NCBI RefSeq assembly: GCF_002575655.3
Contig: NC_053040.3
Location: forward strand, 354,273,267 to 354,337,266
Length of the DNA: 64,000 nucleotides
Direction: 5' to 3'
Origin: Aegilops tauschii subsp. strangulata
Lineage: Eukaryota > Streptophyta > Magnoliopsida > Poales > Poaceae
The notes under the pieces were generated by a model. That model worked only from the letters and a program-made list of their open reading frames with translations, had not been told where the DNA came from and did not search any database. Positions 22,116-34,600 of this stretch are shown here, in pieces. Position 1 is the first letter of the stretch; each line of letters starts with the position of its first letter. A program made the position numbers and the translations under genes.

Positions 22116-25100
22116 ATGAATCTCGCCCTCGAGATTTGGGTTGGCTAGAAAATAGGTGAGGGTGATCCTTCCGTAGGTCTTCCTCTCGTTCCCAGGTGGC
22201 TTCATCCTCGGTATGGTGGCTCCACTGAACTTTGCAGAACTTGATAACCTTACTGCGTGTGACTCGGCTGGCAAACTCAAGAATCTTGACTGGTTTCTCC
22301 TCATAGGTCAAATCGCTATCCAACTGAATCGCTTCCAGTGGCACTGTATCTCTCAGAGGGATATCAGCCATCTCTGCGTGGCACTTCTTCAACTGGGAAA
22401 CATGGAACACATCGTGAACTCCTGACAATCCTTCGGGCAATTCCAACTTGTAAGCAACTTCTCCCATACGTTCCAAAACCTTGTATGGTCCCACAAAACA
22501 TGGTGCTAACTTTCCCTTAACTCCAAAACGCTTCACTCCTCGAAGTGGTGATACACGAAGATAAACTCTGTCTCCGACTTCGTAAACTGTCTCCTTGCGT
22601 TTAGAATCTGCATAGCTCTTCTGCCTGGACTGGGCTACCTTGAGTCTATCGCGTATCAACTTAACCTTCTCTTCAGACGCTTTAATCAAATCTGGTCCAA
22701 ACAACTGACGGTCTCCAACTTCATCCCACAACAACGGTGTCCTGCACCTCCTTACGTACAATGCTTTGAAAGGGGCCATCTTCAAACTGGCTTGATAGCT
22801 GTTGTTGTAAGAGAAATCCGCGTAAGGCAAATTGTCGTCCCAACTAGATCCATAGTCTAGCGCACAAGCTCTCAACATGTCCTCCAGAATCTAATTAACT
22901 CTCTCAGTTTGTCCATTTGTCTGCGGGTGAAAGGCTGTACTGAATTCTAGCCTGGTTCCCAAAGTCTCATGCAACTGATTCCAAAACTTTGAGGTAAACT
23001 AGGTTCCTCTATCTGATACAATGGTCCTCGGAACTCCATGTAGGCATACGATCCTGGTCATGTATATCTTTGCCAACTTAGCACTGGTGTAAGTGGTCTT
23101 AACTGGAATGAAATGACCTACCTTCGTCAAACGATCGACTACAACCCATATCGAGTCTTAGCCTGAACGAGTCCTGGGCAATCCCGTGATAAAGTCCATG
23201 CCTAGTTTATCCCACTTCCATTCGGGTATCGGCAATGGCTGTAACAATCCAGCTGGCTTCTGATGTTCTGCCTTCACTCTCTGACATACATCACAAACTG
23301 CTACATACTCTGCAATATCCTTCTAAATTTTGGTCCACCAGAAGCTATCCTTCAAATCCAGATACATCTTGGTATTTCCTGGGTGAATCGAGTACGGCGA
23401 ATCATGGGCCTCTTGCAGAATCAACTTCCTGATTTCCGGATCATTTGGCACATATATGCGGTCTTCAAACCATAGGGTATTGTGCTCATCCTCACGAAAT
23501 CCCTTAGCTTTTCCTTTGCTCATCCTCTTTTTTATCTCGGCAATCTCCTTGTCCATCTTCTGAGCTTCCCTGATCTTATCCATCATAGTAGACTGAATCT
23601 CCAATGCTGCTACATAACCTCTCAGAACTATTTCCAAACATAGCTCACGAAGATCCTCTGCTAACTCCTTGGGTAACTCTCTGGTCATGAGTGTATTGAC
23701 ATGACTCATGCGGCTCAACGCATCGGCCACTATGTTAGCCTTTCCGGGATGATAATGCAACTTCATATCATAATCCTTAATAAGCTCTAACCATCTCCTC
23801 TTCCTGAGATTCAACTCCTTCTGCGTGAAGATATACTTCAAACTCTTGTGATCCGTGTACACCTCACAATGGTTTCCGATGGAAAATGTCTCCATGTCTT
23901 CAACGCATGCACTACGGCTACTAACTCCAAATCATGGGTAGCATAATTCAACTCATGGGGTTTAAGATGTCGTGAGGCATATGAAACAACTCTTCCCTCC
24001 TGCATAAGCACTGCTCCAAGTCCTCGACGACAAGCGTCGCAATACACCTGGTAATTCTTGCGTTGGTCTGGAAGAATCAACACTGGAGATGTAACCAAGT
24101 GTTTCTTCAACTCCTAAAAACTGGCCTCACATTCCTCAGTCCATTTGAACTTGGTGTCCTTCTTCAACAACTTCGTCATGGGCTTTGCAATCTTCGAGAA
24201 ATTCTCAATGAACCTTCGGTAGTATCCTGCGAGTCCAAGAAAACTCCGGATCTCTCCAACTGACGTGGGTGCTTCCCAATTTGTCACAGTGACAACCTTG
24301 GTAGGGTCTACAGTTATTCCTTCTCCGGATATAACATGTCCGAGGAATCCAACTTCCTTCAACCAAAACTCACACTTGCTGAACTTGGCATACAACTGAT
24401 GTTCTCTGAGCTTCCCAAGTACCAAACACAAAAGCTCTTTATTCTCCTCTTCATTCTTCGAGTAGACTAGAATATCATCAATGAACACCACGACGAACTT
24501 ATCCAAAAACTCCATAAACACCTTGTTCATCATGTTCATAAAATAGGCAGGTGCGTTAGTCAGACCAAATAACATAACGGTATACTCATATAGCCCATAC
24601 ATTGTGGTAAAAGCTGTCTTAGGTATATCCTGCTCTCAAATCTTCAGTTGGTGGTACCCTGATCGCAGATCGATCTTGGAAAACACCTTACCTCCTTGCA
24701 GCTGGTCAAACAAATCATTGATCATAGGCAGTGGGTACTTATTCTTGATCGTCACCTCATTCAACCCTCGATAATCAACAACCATCCTCAATGATCCATC
24801 CTTCTTTTCCACTAGAAGCACTGGTGATCCCCAAGATGACGGGCTTGGGCGAATATAGCCTTTATCGAGTAACTCCTTAGTCTGCTTCTTAATTTCCTCT
24901 AAATCCTTAGCGGGCATCCTGTACGGTCTCTTAGATATTGGCCCTATGCCTGGCAAAAGCTCAATCAAAAACTCAATGTCTCTATCCGGTGGCATGCCTG
25001 GCAACTCTTCTGGAAATACATCTGGGAAATCCTTCACCACTGGTACTTCCTCATGTACAACTCCTGATAAGGAATTCACTTGAGTCCTATTCGGCACATG

Positions 25101-25559
25101 CCGGGATACATACTTAATCCTTCTTCCTTCTAGGGTGGTAAGCAAAATTGACTTACTGGCGCAGTCAATGTTCCCTCCATACTTCGATAACCAATCCATG
25201 CCTAATATCACATCCAGTCCTTGTGACTCCAATACTATTAGGTCTGAGGGAAACAGGTAATTACCAATCCTTAATGGTAACCGCTCACACCATAGGTTAG
25301 CCATGTACTCTGCTCCTAGTGAGGTTACTAACATGGGTGACCTAAGGGCTTGGGTTTGCAGTTTAAACTTATCCACAAATCCCCTTGATATGTATGAATG
25401 CGATGCACCAGTATCAAAAAGAACGATTGCAGTAAATGACTTAACCATAAACTTACCTATTACTGCATTGGGTTGTGCTTCAACCTCCTCCACGCTAACG
25501 TGGTTCACTTGTCCCCTGTTGAAAGGGTTGGGCTTCTTCCCAGAGCTTCCATTGCCATT
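22111..25559 (-). pseudogene. Chromovirus pol: protease, reverse transcriptase, RNase H, integrase, chromodomain
   Basis: Replication polyprotein, continuous with gag in one minus-strand frame. Visible in order: protease FDTGASHS (about 25415), RT N-part with [20 protein letters not shown] and YRGLN, RT active site [10 protein letters not shown] (about 24475), [17 protein letters not shown]; RNase H with [13 protein letters not shown] and [16 protein letters not shown]; integrase zinc-binding H-H-C-C; catalytic core with [14 protein letters not shown] and [19 protein letters not shown] and a chromodomain-like EEKPVKILEF...VQWSHHTEDEATWE end. Breaks: TGA about 24634, TAG about 24113, frameshift about 23895, TAG about 23323, stops about 23159, 23000 and 22892. 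The D-D-E residues of integrase are in place. Not functional. Confidence 0.93.
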
Positions 25560-26522
25560 TCAATTCTTTGCTTTAGAACACTCCGTGGCATAATGTCCAT
25601 TCTTCCCGCACTTGAAACAAGTAATGTGACTTAGATCCTTCTTGGCGGGCGTTGCTGGGTTGGTACGGTTCTGGCCGTTGCTTCCTCCATTACCATTTCC
25701 ATTCCTGGGGCCACTATGGTTGTGCGGAATCCCTCCATTGTGATTGTGACCTCCATGGTTATGTTGAAGGATTCCTCCCGAGTTCGTGGTAAAGCGGGGT
25801 CTCTGCTGAGCTCCAGAATTGTACTTACCTTGTCCATACTTCCTCTTGCGGTTGTCAATCTGCTTCTGCTTCCCTTCAATCATGAGAGCTCTGTCTACCA
25901 ACTCCTGGTAGTTATTGAATGTTGCCACCATCAACTGCATGCTCAGCTCATCATTCAGTCCTTCCAGAAACTTCTCCTGTTTAGCGGCATCCGTAGCGAC
26001 GTCATCTGGGGCATAACGTGCTAGCTTACTAAAGTCGTCCACATACTGGCCAACGGTGCGCCCTCCTTGGCGTAAGTTGCGAAACTCGCGCTTCTTCATG
26101 GCCATAGCTCCTGTTGATACATGGGCAATGTGAAAAGCCTGCTGAAACTGGTCCCATGTAACAGTGTCGATGGGGTAAGTGGCTGTGAAATTCACCCACC
26201 ATGATGCTGCGGGTCCATCAAGCTGATGTGCGGCAAAATGCACTCTCTCCGCATCTGTGCACCCTGCAGTGGTCAACTCCCTTCCAATCTTGCGGAGCCA
26301 ATCATCTGCAACTATCGGCTCGGTGCTACTAGAGAACACCGGCGGATTCAGCCTTAGAAAACGGGCTAAGTGATCAACAGGTGGTGGTGGTGGTGGGTTA
26401 TTGTTGTTGTTGTTCCCCTGATTCTGATTCTGGACTAGTATCTGCATCAATGCGTTCTGCTGCTGGATCAACTGAGTGAGCTCCGGCGGGAAAGCAAATC
26501 CATTGTCGCGTCTCGAAGGCAT
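25560..26522 (-). pseudogene. Chromovirus gag (capsid/nucleocapsid)
   Basis: Packages element RNA into virus-like particles in the cytoplasm. It starts MPSRRDNGFAFPPELTQLIQ, followed by Gln/Asn and Pro runs. A retrotransposon gag domain follows (DDWLRKIGREL, AASWWVNF, WDQFQQAFH, GQYVDDFSKLARYAP). A Gly/Asn/His-rich linker leads to the zinc knuckle CFKCGKNGHYATEC, which is intact CX2CX4HX4C. A TGA at 25560-25562 follows the knuckle, and the same frame continues as pol at 25508 without another change. This stop most simply comes from a Trp codon, so gag-pol was probably one long ORF. Confidence 0.93.
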
Positions 26523-26723
26523 CTGCTGGGTTTAGAAAAGGTGAGAAAACAGAATAGAATGAGGTCTAGGGGGAAAACACTACCCATATGCACATGAGAC
26601 AAACACAATCATATCACTTCAATCAATTCAAACAAGGGCATACAATCGGTCTAACTATCATTACAAAAGTGCTCGGACTATACTATATACATGGGGGAAT
26701 ACTACTACTGATATGGTGGTCGA

Positions 26724-27461
26724 CTAGAAAAATTGATCGGTGGAAGACTCCATAATATCTGCTCCAGCTTCATCCACCAAGTCATCATCGCTATCGTCGG
26801 GATCCGAGTCGGTGTCGTCGATGATGATGTAGTTCTCCGGACAAGTGGAATCATCGTCCTCTCCTCCTGGCGCAGGGTCTCCCATAAAAACTCCTAGCTT
26901 CTTTGTCAGGTCGTCATTCTTCTCCACGAGTACGACGATTTCCTCCTCATAATCATCGCGAGTAGCCTTGAGTTCTTCCTCCAGCTCCAAGATCCTGGTC
27001 ATTGCCTTCTTCAAATCTATCATGCCTGCGCACATCTGATTCTCCTGGCGACGAATGTGCTGGTTTAACTCCTGGACGAAAGCTGCAATAGATCTATCTT
27101 TCCTGGTGCTGATCATCTCCCATTGCTCAACTTGGCGCCCACAAATCTGGTAAATCGTATCCTTGAGATCCTTGTGGTAAACTTCTCCAATGCGTCCCAT
27201 GGTGATGCGGGCTGCCATGCTCTTGCCTAGACTCCAGGTGGGTGCATCAAAGGAAAACTCTATGGGCTCAGTGACTGGCATGAACGTCCTTCCTGGAACT
27301 TGAACTTGGATCATCCAGCGCTCCTCTTTTGGTAAAGTGGCGATGTAAGTCCCGGTGAAGCTTGGTATTCTGATGTTCGGGTATCTAGTAACTTCCTTCA
27401 AGTGTCGTCCAAAAGGTGTATCTTCATTCGGTTGAGCAAACTCGTTCCTCGAGTCCGCCAT
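26724..27461 (-). CDS. Accessory ORF between PBS and gag of the chromovirus
   Basis: An uninterrupted 245-codon ORF, starting MADSRNEFAQPNEDTPFGRH about 100 bp after the PBS and ending about 200 bp before gag. The N-terminal half is globular-looking (TRYPNIRIPSFTGTYIATLP, FMPVTEPIEFSF, AARITMGRIGEVYHKDLKDT). A probable coiled coil follows (LKKAMTRILELEEELKATRD through VEKNDDLTKKLG), then a very acidic tail (IIIDDTDSDPDDSDDDL). It lacks retroviral enzyme motifs. While pol carries at least seven stops, this ORF has none. Position suggests an RNA-packaging, regulatory or movement accessory protein, but I know no function. It could be a decoy of chance if the element is young. Confidence 0.7.
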   Translation of the reverse strand: MADSRNEFAQPNEDTPFGRHLKEVTRYPNIRIPSFTGTYIATLPKEERWMIQVQVPGRTFMPVTEPIEFSFDAPTWSLGKSMAARITMGRIGEVYHKDLKDTIYQICGRQVEQWEMISTRKDRSIAAFVQELNQHIRRQENQMCAGMIDLKKAMTRILELEEELKATRDDYEEEIVVLVEKNDDLTKKLGVFMGDPAPGGEDDDSTCPENYIIIDDTDSDPDDSDDDLVDEAGADIMESSTDQFF

Positions 27462-27550
27462 CCTAAAGAGTAGAAAATGGAGAGGAGTCAGAAATGAGAA
27501 GATAGTAGTGATATAGGGTTTTAGCTTAGTGGTTGTGTCCTACAGTCAGC

Positions 27551-27569
27551 GTGTGCTCTGATACCATCT
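27551..27569 (-). promoter_or_regulatory. Primer-binding site of the chromovirus (initiator tRNA-Met type)
   Basis: On the minus strand TGGTATCAGAGCACAC lies 3 bases inside the 5' LTR boundary. TGGTATCAGAGC is the classical complement of plant initiator tRNA-Met. Confidence 0.9.
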
Positions 27570-30226
27570 TGTAGCAACCAGACCTCAAACAGTCTGATCT
27601 CTGTGCATCAGTGTCATCCCTGGATCAGTAATGCTGACACGCACAGTACTTGAGGATTTATAACAGAGTGGCAATCACACACTTATTACATTGAATGTCT
27701 CAAAAGAGAACTTATTACAATAAATATGGCTTAAGGCCATCTAAAACGATAACAGCAGAAGGCTTGGAAGATAAAGTGAGTCCATCAACTCCAACGGCAT
27801 CACTGAGTGAAATACAACGACCTATGGCTCCTTACTCGTCGTCTGAAAAGTCTGCAACATGAACGTTGCAGCCCGAAATGGGTCAGCACCTGGAATATGC
27901 TGGCAATGTAACACAAAAGAGTAATGAACTGAATAGTTGCTATCACTACATGCATATATGGCTGGTGGAGGCCCTATAGTTACAGTTTTTGCGAAAAGCC
28001 AATTTTTCCCTACAACAAAGGAATAAATTTTATTTAACTATCATGGTGGTTGTTAAACATTGAGAAGGTTCCTCCAACTCAATCCCAATTAAACATCATC
28101 ATTAAACCCAATCAAATTATATTAAGAGTGACGAGATCAACATAATAATCCAAGAACCAGATACTCAAGATGTCCATAACCGGGGACACGGCTAACCATG
28201 ATTAGTTTGTACACTCTGCAGAGGTTTGCACACTTTTCCCCACAAGACTCGAATACATCCATGGTCAGAGATACAAGACACAGTCTTTATGAAGCATTAA
28301 CTCTCTACTCTGGGTAGACTGTACCACCTACAACCCACTACATCTGCTAGTCTACCTCTTCAAGAGCTTCACGCAACTTACTCAACTATGCTAGAGCCCA
28401 TAATAGCTTGTGGCTGCACACGGAAGTTTCTAGCATGAATAATCTGATGATCCCTTTGAGCCTGGGTGGCGGGCCAAGGATGATCACACGGGTCCTCCGG
28501 GATATCCTAGGACAACACTGGATTCTCCAGGTGCCCACAAGCAATCCACCCAGATGTGTATTTAAGTAGCCACCTTAGGTTAACCATTAATTAACAAACT
28601 CACATTTGTCATGGATACTCTCAAACCAATCCACGTCTACTAGCATAGCATAGCAATATAAGCAACGTAGAAGTAACTCCCATAGGTTTGATAACAAACA
28701 GGTGAATAGGTACTACCTCATCTACTTCCCAAAACCCACAATTTAATCAGATCCTAATCATGCAATTGTTTGAGGATTGATCTAATGCAATAAAACTGGG
28801 TAGTAAGGAAGTATGATCAAAGTGTTACTTGCCTTGTTGATGATCCGTGAAACCTAGAGACTCGTAGTAGCACGCTTCGCACTCCGGGTACTCTATCGCA
28901 AACAAACAAACATACAATAAGCACTCAACTAGAAGCACAGGTAAAACTCAAATAAGAGATCTAACCAGAAAGTTCAACTTAAGAACTCCGGTTTGCAAAA
29001 AGAATCAAATCAAACGAAGCAACGAAACTCAAACTGCAAAAGAAACAAGATCCGTTTACTAATTTGGACTTAAGTCAAATTTTATAGTACCAAAATCTTG
29101 TTCAAGTTGGTTAAACAGAAAGAGGGCTTCGAGACGAAGATCTAGGCGCTTGAATCGCCTGATTCCGATAAACGAGCGAAAAGATAAACTAAAACAAAAA
29201 TCGGGTCAGAAATCACGATCGAAAATAATCGCGGAAAAACCCTGGAAAAAGAAAAACTGACGAACAGGCTAACGAACAAACGTTCGCTGTCTGTGGTTAA
29301 CGGGTGAAAACCGTTTGTTAAAACGAACGTACAAACTGGCGTTTGCTAAATAAATAAATCGACGGAAAAACCGTACCGATCTAATAAAAAAACGAATCTA
29401 GGTTTTTCGAAATAAAACCGATTGGTTTTTAAAAAAAACGGGGCTACCTCGGCGTTCGTAACGACGGCGGCGGCGGCAACTCCGGCGGGCGGGGCGGCAA
29501 CTCCGGCGACGGCTCGGCGGCGGGGCGGCAAGGCGGCGGCGGCGGCTCGGCGGGCTCCGGCGGCGGCGCTTGCGGGCGGCGGCAGTGGCGGCAGCAGCAG
29601 CACGCGGCGGCGGCGACGCTAGGGTTAGGGTTTGGGCGCCGGCAGCGGCTTGCGCTGGGGCGGCTCGGGCCTTCGGCTTATAAGGCCGCCCGGGCGCAGT
29701 GTCCAGGTCGGACACGGCCCGGTAAGTCGGTTGAATTTTTTTAAATAATTCCGCGCAGAAAAACAAAGAAAAGAAATACTAAACGGACTCCAAAAATCCT
29801 GAAATAACTTTTCCCCGTCCTCTAAAAATCTACCGGACAAGTTGAACATTTATTTGGGCCTCTAATGCAATTTTGAAAAACGCATATTTTTCCTAATTCA
29901 AATAAAATAGCGATAAAACTCCAAATAAAATTCTTATTTGATTTTAATATTAAATCTCCAATATTTCTTTATTTTTGGGGAAGTCATTTTATTCCCTCTT
30001 TTTTATTTTCATAAAAGAAATATTCGAAGAGAAAATAATTAAAATCAAACGATCCTCTTTTCAAAATTTGAGAAAACTCAAATATGAAAATAACGAAATC
30101 CCCAACTCTTTCCGTGGGTCCTTGAGTTGCGTAGAATTTCTAGGATCAAGCCAAAATGCAATAAAATATGATATGCAAAGATGATCTAATGTATAACATT
30201 CCAAATTGAAAATTTGGGATGTTACA
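27570..30226 (-). repeat. 5' LTR of the chromovirus
   Basis: 2657 bp and nearly identical to 19493-22097. The differences seen are mainly substitutions, plus small indels in the GGC-repeat block (29455-29620), where this copy is longer. Confidence 0.95.
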
Positions 30227-30941
30227 GCCTCAGGCCGCGGCCGGATCGCACGGCGGGCCTAGCCGCGCCCGTGTACCCCCGGGCGCGCCAGGAGGTTTCA
30301 TCGACACAGGCGCGACCAGCAGCACCGGGTGCCCAATCACGCTAGCGCCACCTCCGGCGAGTGCGGGCACAAGCGTTGCCACCTGCGGCCCCAGCGGGGT
30401 GCCGCCCTACCATCCCCAGAGCGGCGCGCTGGGCCGGGCAACGTGGAGCATGGGGCACATCAGCGAGTTCTTCGGGGTGGCGGCCTCGGAGGCCTACGTG
30501 CCCCGCACGATGGACCAGGAGTACACGCCGGAAGACGACCCTGGCACGTTCCTCGAGCCGGGATGGGAGGAGGCGGCGCTTGAAGTTGAGGCCTTCCAGG
30601 AGCTACCTGGGAGCCACGCCGACCACACTGGCGACAATCGCTACAGGGTACCGCTAATCTCTCAGGAGCAAGCTTACGCTAACCATGGGTCGCAGGTGGA
30701 TCAGGTCACAGCGGCGGGCGGCGCCCTAGCTCGACAGCCCCCCTTTCACTGGGAGGAGCGCACTGGGGGACGCAAGGGAGGAGCTGGGAGCAAGGCCCCT
30801 CCCCGCATCGCGCGGAGCAAGGCGTTACCCGGAGGTAGGCCCTCTGCCGGGGAGGCGCTGGTGAGCCTTCCCCCCGGCAGAGGACCCATGGTCGCCGAGG
30901 GCGCCACTGGCGTCCCCTTTGCCCCGTTGGAGTCGTCCTAG

Positions 30942-31697
30942 TTTCCGGTCGCCCCCAATGGTGGTCGAGGGTGGCACAAGGCGGGGCCCTCGTCTGGCGA
31001 TATGAAGTAAGGCTCACACCTATGAAGGTCTCCGCTCGTGACACTCTCACGTAATAATGAGTGGGGCTGTACACGCCCCGGAGTCCCAGGAGCGCCGCCC
31101 TCAGGCCTCGGGGGCTCCCTCCCACGTCCTAGTGGCAGCACTTAGCTCTGCGCTGGTGAGAAGACAAGAAGACTAGACTAGGCGTCGAACGCGGCCATTT
31201 GCTTTTAACCTCTTTTCTGTAGCCCAGTTTTCTGGCTTTAGATTTAAGTTGGGGTGTTGAATTTTCATTGGTGCGCTCGAGGGTGTCTTTTATTATTTGT
31301 GCGATTCCTTGCAATCTGGTTCCTTGCCTTGATTCGGAGTCCGCACGTGTTGTCTCCCCCTTGCGAGCCCCTCGCGAGCGGGGGCTGGGCGCGGCACTCG
31401 CGCGCTGCACGCACGGCTGGCGCTTGCTCCTCGCGAGGCCCTCTCAGACGGATCGGCCGGCCCCTCGGAAGCTCACAACCTCATGAGTCGGTTTGGAACT
31501 GGCCCATACTAAGGTAAACTGCAGCAGTAAGCTCACGACGGGACTCGCAGGCCCGTAAAAGCACATCCCCAGCTTGGTTTAAGGAATAGAGGCGGTAATC
31601 TATTTGCATGAGGGGCTCCCCCTCCCAAATGCTCTTACAATTTCCAGGGCCGTGCCCGAGCTTTCGCATGCAGGGTTAACGACAAGGAAGCACGGGC
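30942..31697. other. Non-coding spacer between gag fragment and antisense gene in the Tat-like element
   Basis: The pol region expected here is missing. The spacer has GC-rich ends, T-rich tracts at 31200-31330 and a tcctcgcgaggccc palindrome (about 31428). It probably marks an internal deletion that made the element non-autonomous. Confidence 0.5.
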
Positions 31698-34600
31698 TCA
31701 ATCGGACATATTGCTCACTGCGTCCTCCGGGTCGCCCTCAGACGCGTCGCTGGCGTTGCCGTTACCATCGCAGGCATCACCGTCAACGTTGCCGGCGTCA
31801 CCCACACCTTCGTCGACCACATTGCCCACATCCGCCGCGACCACCACCATGTCGTCATTAGAGGTGAAGGCCCTGACTAGAGCATGCACATTGTCTTCTA
31901 CCCAGCACGCCAGGTCACCCCGGATGGCCTCAGGAACAGGGGCGATGGCGGCGTCAAAATCGAAGTTGGGGTAGGTGTTCTGGAGGTGGCTGAAGACGCG
32001 GGAGAACACGCGCCCGAGCAGGCCACGACTCCTCTCTTCAACAAGCTCGCGAGCCCTCTCAAATCGATTCTCCAGGCGTGTCACCACACTGGTGAAGAAA
32101 AGGATGTGACTGGCGTAGTCATTCGAGTGGGGATGAGGGGCATCTTTGTCGCAGATGGTGCCCAGCGCCGCCTTGGCTCTGATCTTGAGGCTTTGGAGCA
32201 TGGGGGCGTGCATGTGCTCCAGCGTCTGCTGCCGGAGTGCTTCCTCCCTGCTCTGCTGCGCGAAGGACTCGGCGCTGGCGACCCGCTGCTGAAGAGAAAG
32301 CAGCTCTGCACGGGCGGAAGCCAACTCAGCTTGCACTGAGACCAGGGCGGCTGAGGCGGCTTTCTCGCGATGTCCCGCCTCAGCCAACCTTGACTCGAGG
32401 GCAGCAATCCTGCCAACAAGTCCCGCGTGAGCCTCGATCACCCAACGATCAACCACCTCCTGGGCCCTGGCCTCGCGCGCACCAACAACATCCTCTGCTT
32501 GGGCGACTTGGCGCTCCCTTGTCTCCAACCGCTCGAGCTCAAGGCTGCCCTCCGTGGCTTCCAGCGCTAGCGCTTCCTCGCGCTTCAGGATCTCTTCCTC
32601 CTCGGCGGGCGCCCCCTTCATTGACGCTAGGGCGGCCTTGCGCGCCTCCACTTGCCGCTCCAAGGAGGCGCTCCAGGCTTGGAGCTCCCAAGCACGTTTG
32701 TCTGCGATCTCGCGGCGACGGTCAACTTCCCGGGCCTCTTCCCAGGCTCGAGTGCAGGCCTCACGCGAGGCCGCCAGAGACGCCTCGGCCTTTGGGTTAT
32801 CGAGCACGCGCTGGTGGCGCCCGAGGTTAATGGCCACCTTCAGTTTGCCCGCTCCTCTATCAGCCGAAGACTTTCGGCCTCGAGGCACGCGTCTACATCC
32901 ACGAGCTCTCTGCCAAGCCGGCTCATCGCGCCCATCGCCTCCCGAAAGAGCTCGTGGCAGACGACACTTCATCCGAGCGCGAACCCGGGGGCACGGCCAG
33001 TTCCATCCTCCATAGTGGGGGTCACCGGCGGGATCTGAAGCGGCTCACCCCCTTTCCGCAGGGAGCTGGGGGCTGGCGCCTCCCCGGTCGTCGACTGGGC
33101 TTCAGTGGGAACCCGGTTGAGTTGAGGCTCGCCGCTCGAAGAGGAAGCCAAGGCCGAAGCCATCCAGCTGTCGTCCACGACTAGAGGAGGAGCCCTTGGT
33201 ACGCTCGTCGTGCCCTCGGCGAGGTCACGAAGAAGAGACTGTAGGAGCACGGGCTCGAGGTACCATGCTGGCGTGTCTGCCTTCCCAGCCGACCTCGCGC
33301 CGGGGGTGGCATGCTGGCTCGGGACGCTCAAGGTCAGCGGGAGATTCGAGGCAGGAGGAGATCGCTTCACGGAAGGCTTCACGGCCTCAGCAGAAGGGAT
33401 CCTAAAGAGCCACCGTCAAGAAAGGAAGCAATACTCGAGGAACTACGAAGATAAGGTACTTACTCATCTATGGCAATGTACCTCCTCTGTTTCAACGGCG
33501 AGAAGGCGCCGCTGCTGCAGCTTGGGGACCCCTTCCTCTTGCGGAGCGCTTCAAAGTCCACACAGAGCCTGCCGAAGCGTTGAACGTGACGGCTAGCACG
33601 GGGCGCGACTGGTGAGGCGCCCAAGGAGTCGACCTCAGGAGCGCCAAGCCGGGAAGAGCTATCGGGCTTCGCCTCGCAATGACCTACCGAGGCCTCGGGA
33701 GCAGAGGATCGCATCGCCCCCTCAACTGTCAACTCAGGGCGAGAGTCATGAGGTTCCGGGAATGGCGCCTCAGGAATCTCGGGCGGCGTCGACACCTCGG
33801 CACCTGCGCCTCCGGCCTCCGGTGGAGCTTGCCCCCTGCGTCCACACTTCGGGCGAGTTCGGCGCCAGCGACAAGGAGGGGAACCACGGTGACAGGGTTC
33901 TCGCGGGGCCCCACAAGGCCAGCAGGACGCAGCCCCCACTCGTCGAAGAGGGGCATCTGCCCCGCAAACTCCACCCTGTTCGCGCAGCAGTATGTGAGAC
34001 AACCCTCCTGCGGCAAATCGCCTGGCGAGGGTCGCCCGTCAAGACCTCGAGCACCGTTCTTCGTGCCTCGGGCGGGAGCCCCGACTCCTGAAGCCTCATA
34101 CGATCCTGGCCACAGGTCAGGGCCCACATCGGTTGGGAATGGCGCTGGAGTGGGGCGACGCGGTGTCGGAGGAACTCCTTCAACACCTTGGGCGCAGTCA
34201 CGCCAAGGTCCTTCAACCTCCTCAACTGGATCCAGACGAAGGCAAGGCAGGAGCCCGTGAGCTTCTCGTGGCCCCAGCCGGAGATAGGGACAGCGGGCGA
34301 CGACGGAGGCGAGAGTAGGGGGCTGAGCATTCCAACATCCACATATACCCACCGTGACCGGAACCCGCTCGCAGACGGCGGGAGGTCGAAATCAATCCCC
34401 GAGCCGGCCGTCGCCGCCACAGCCTGGAAGCTCAAGCACCCTGAGCACTGCAGGGGGTCAGTTAGGTGCAGCGAGAAGAAATGGCGCAGGAGGGCCACGG
34501 AAGGGGCAATGCCCACCATGGCCTCGCAGACAAAGGCAAAGACGGCGAGAAGGGCGACGGATTGGGGATCTAGGTGCAGCATATGGATCTGATAATGGGA

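Larger units (their letters stand above)
19493..30226 (-). mobile_element. Tekay/Del-type chromovirus (Ty3/Gypsy), complete but decayed
   Basis: 10.7 kb. LTRs at 19493-22097 and 27570-30226; target copies gcctg (19488-19492) and gcctc (30227-30231). On the minus strand the order is 5' LTR (27570-30226), PBS complementary to initiator tRNA-Met (TGGTATCAGAGC), accessory ORF, gag, protease, RT, RNase H, integrase with chromodomain, purine tract and 3' LTR (19493-22097). The chromodomain and PBS fit the chromovirus branch. Nonsense codons and a frameshift make it immobile on its own. Confidence 0.95.
19345..30941 (+). pseudogene. gag-like fragment of the Tat-like element, split by the chromovirus
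   Basis: The frame reads MRAALMVAQELLRCWLMESG from 19348 and reaches SLLAP at the chromovirus target site (19488-19492). It resumes at 30227 as QAAAGSHGGPSRARVPPGAP and continues to a TAG at 30939-30941. Removing 19493-30226 with one target copy keeps the frame. The downstream part has HISEFFGVAASEAYVPRTM and an acidic stretch. There is no zinc knuckle or protease motif. It resembles the proximal gag region of Tat elements and is truncated before the nucleocapsid domain. Confidence 0.55.

Noticed and set aside
31884..34592. Long plus-strand open frames
   Set aside because: Shadows of the GC-rich antisense gene; only the minus strand shows known domain motifs and a frame-restoring intron.
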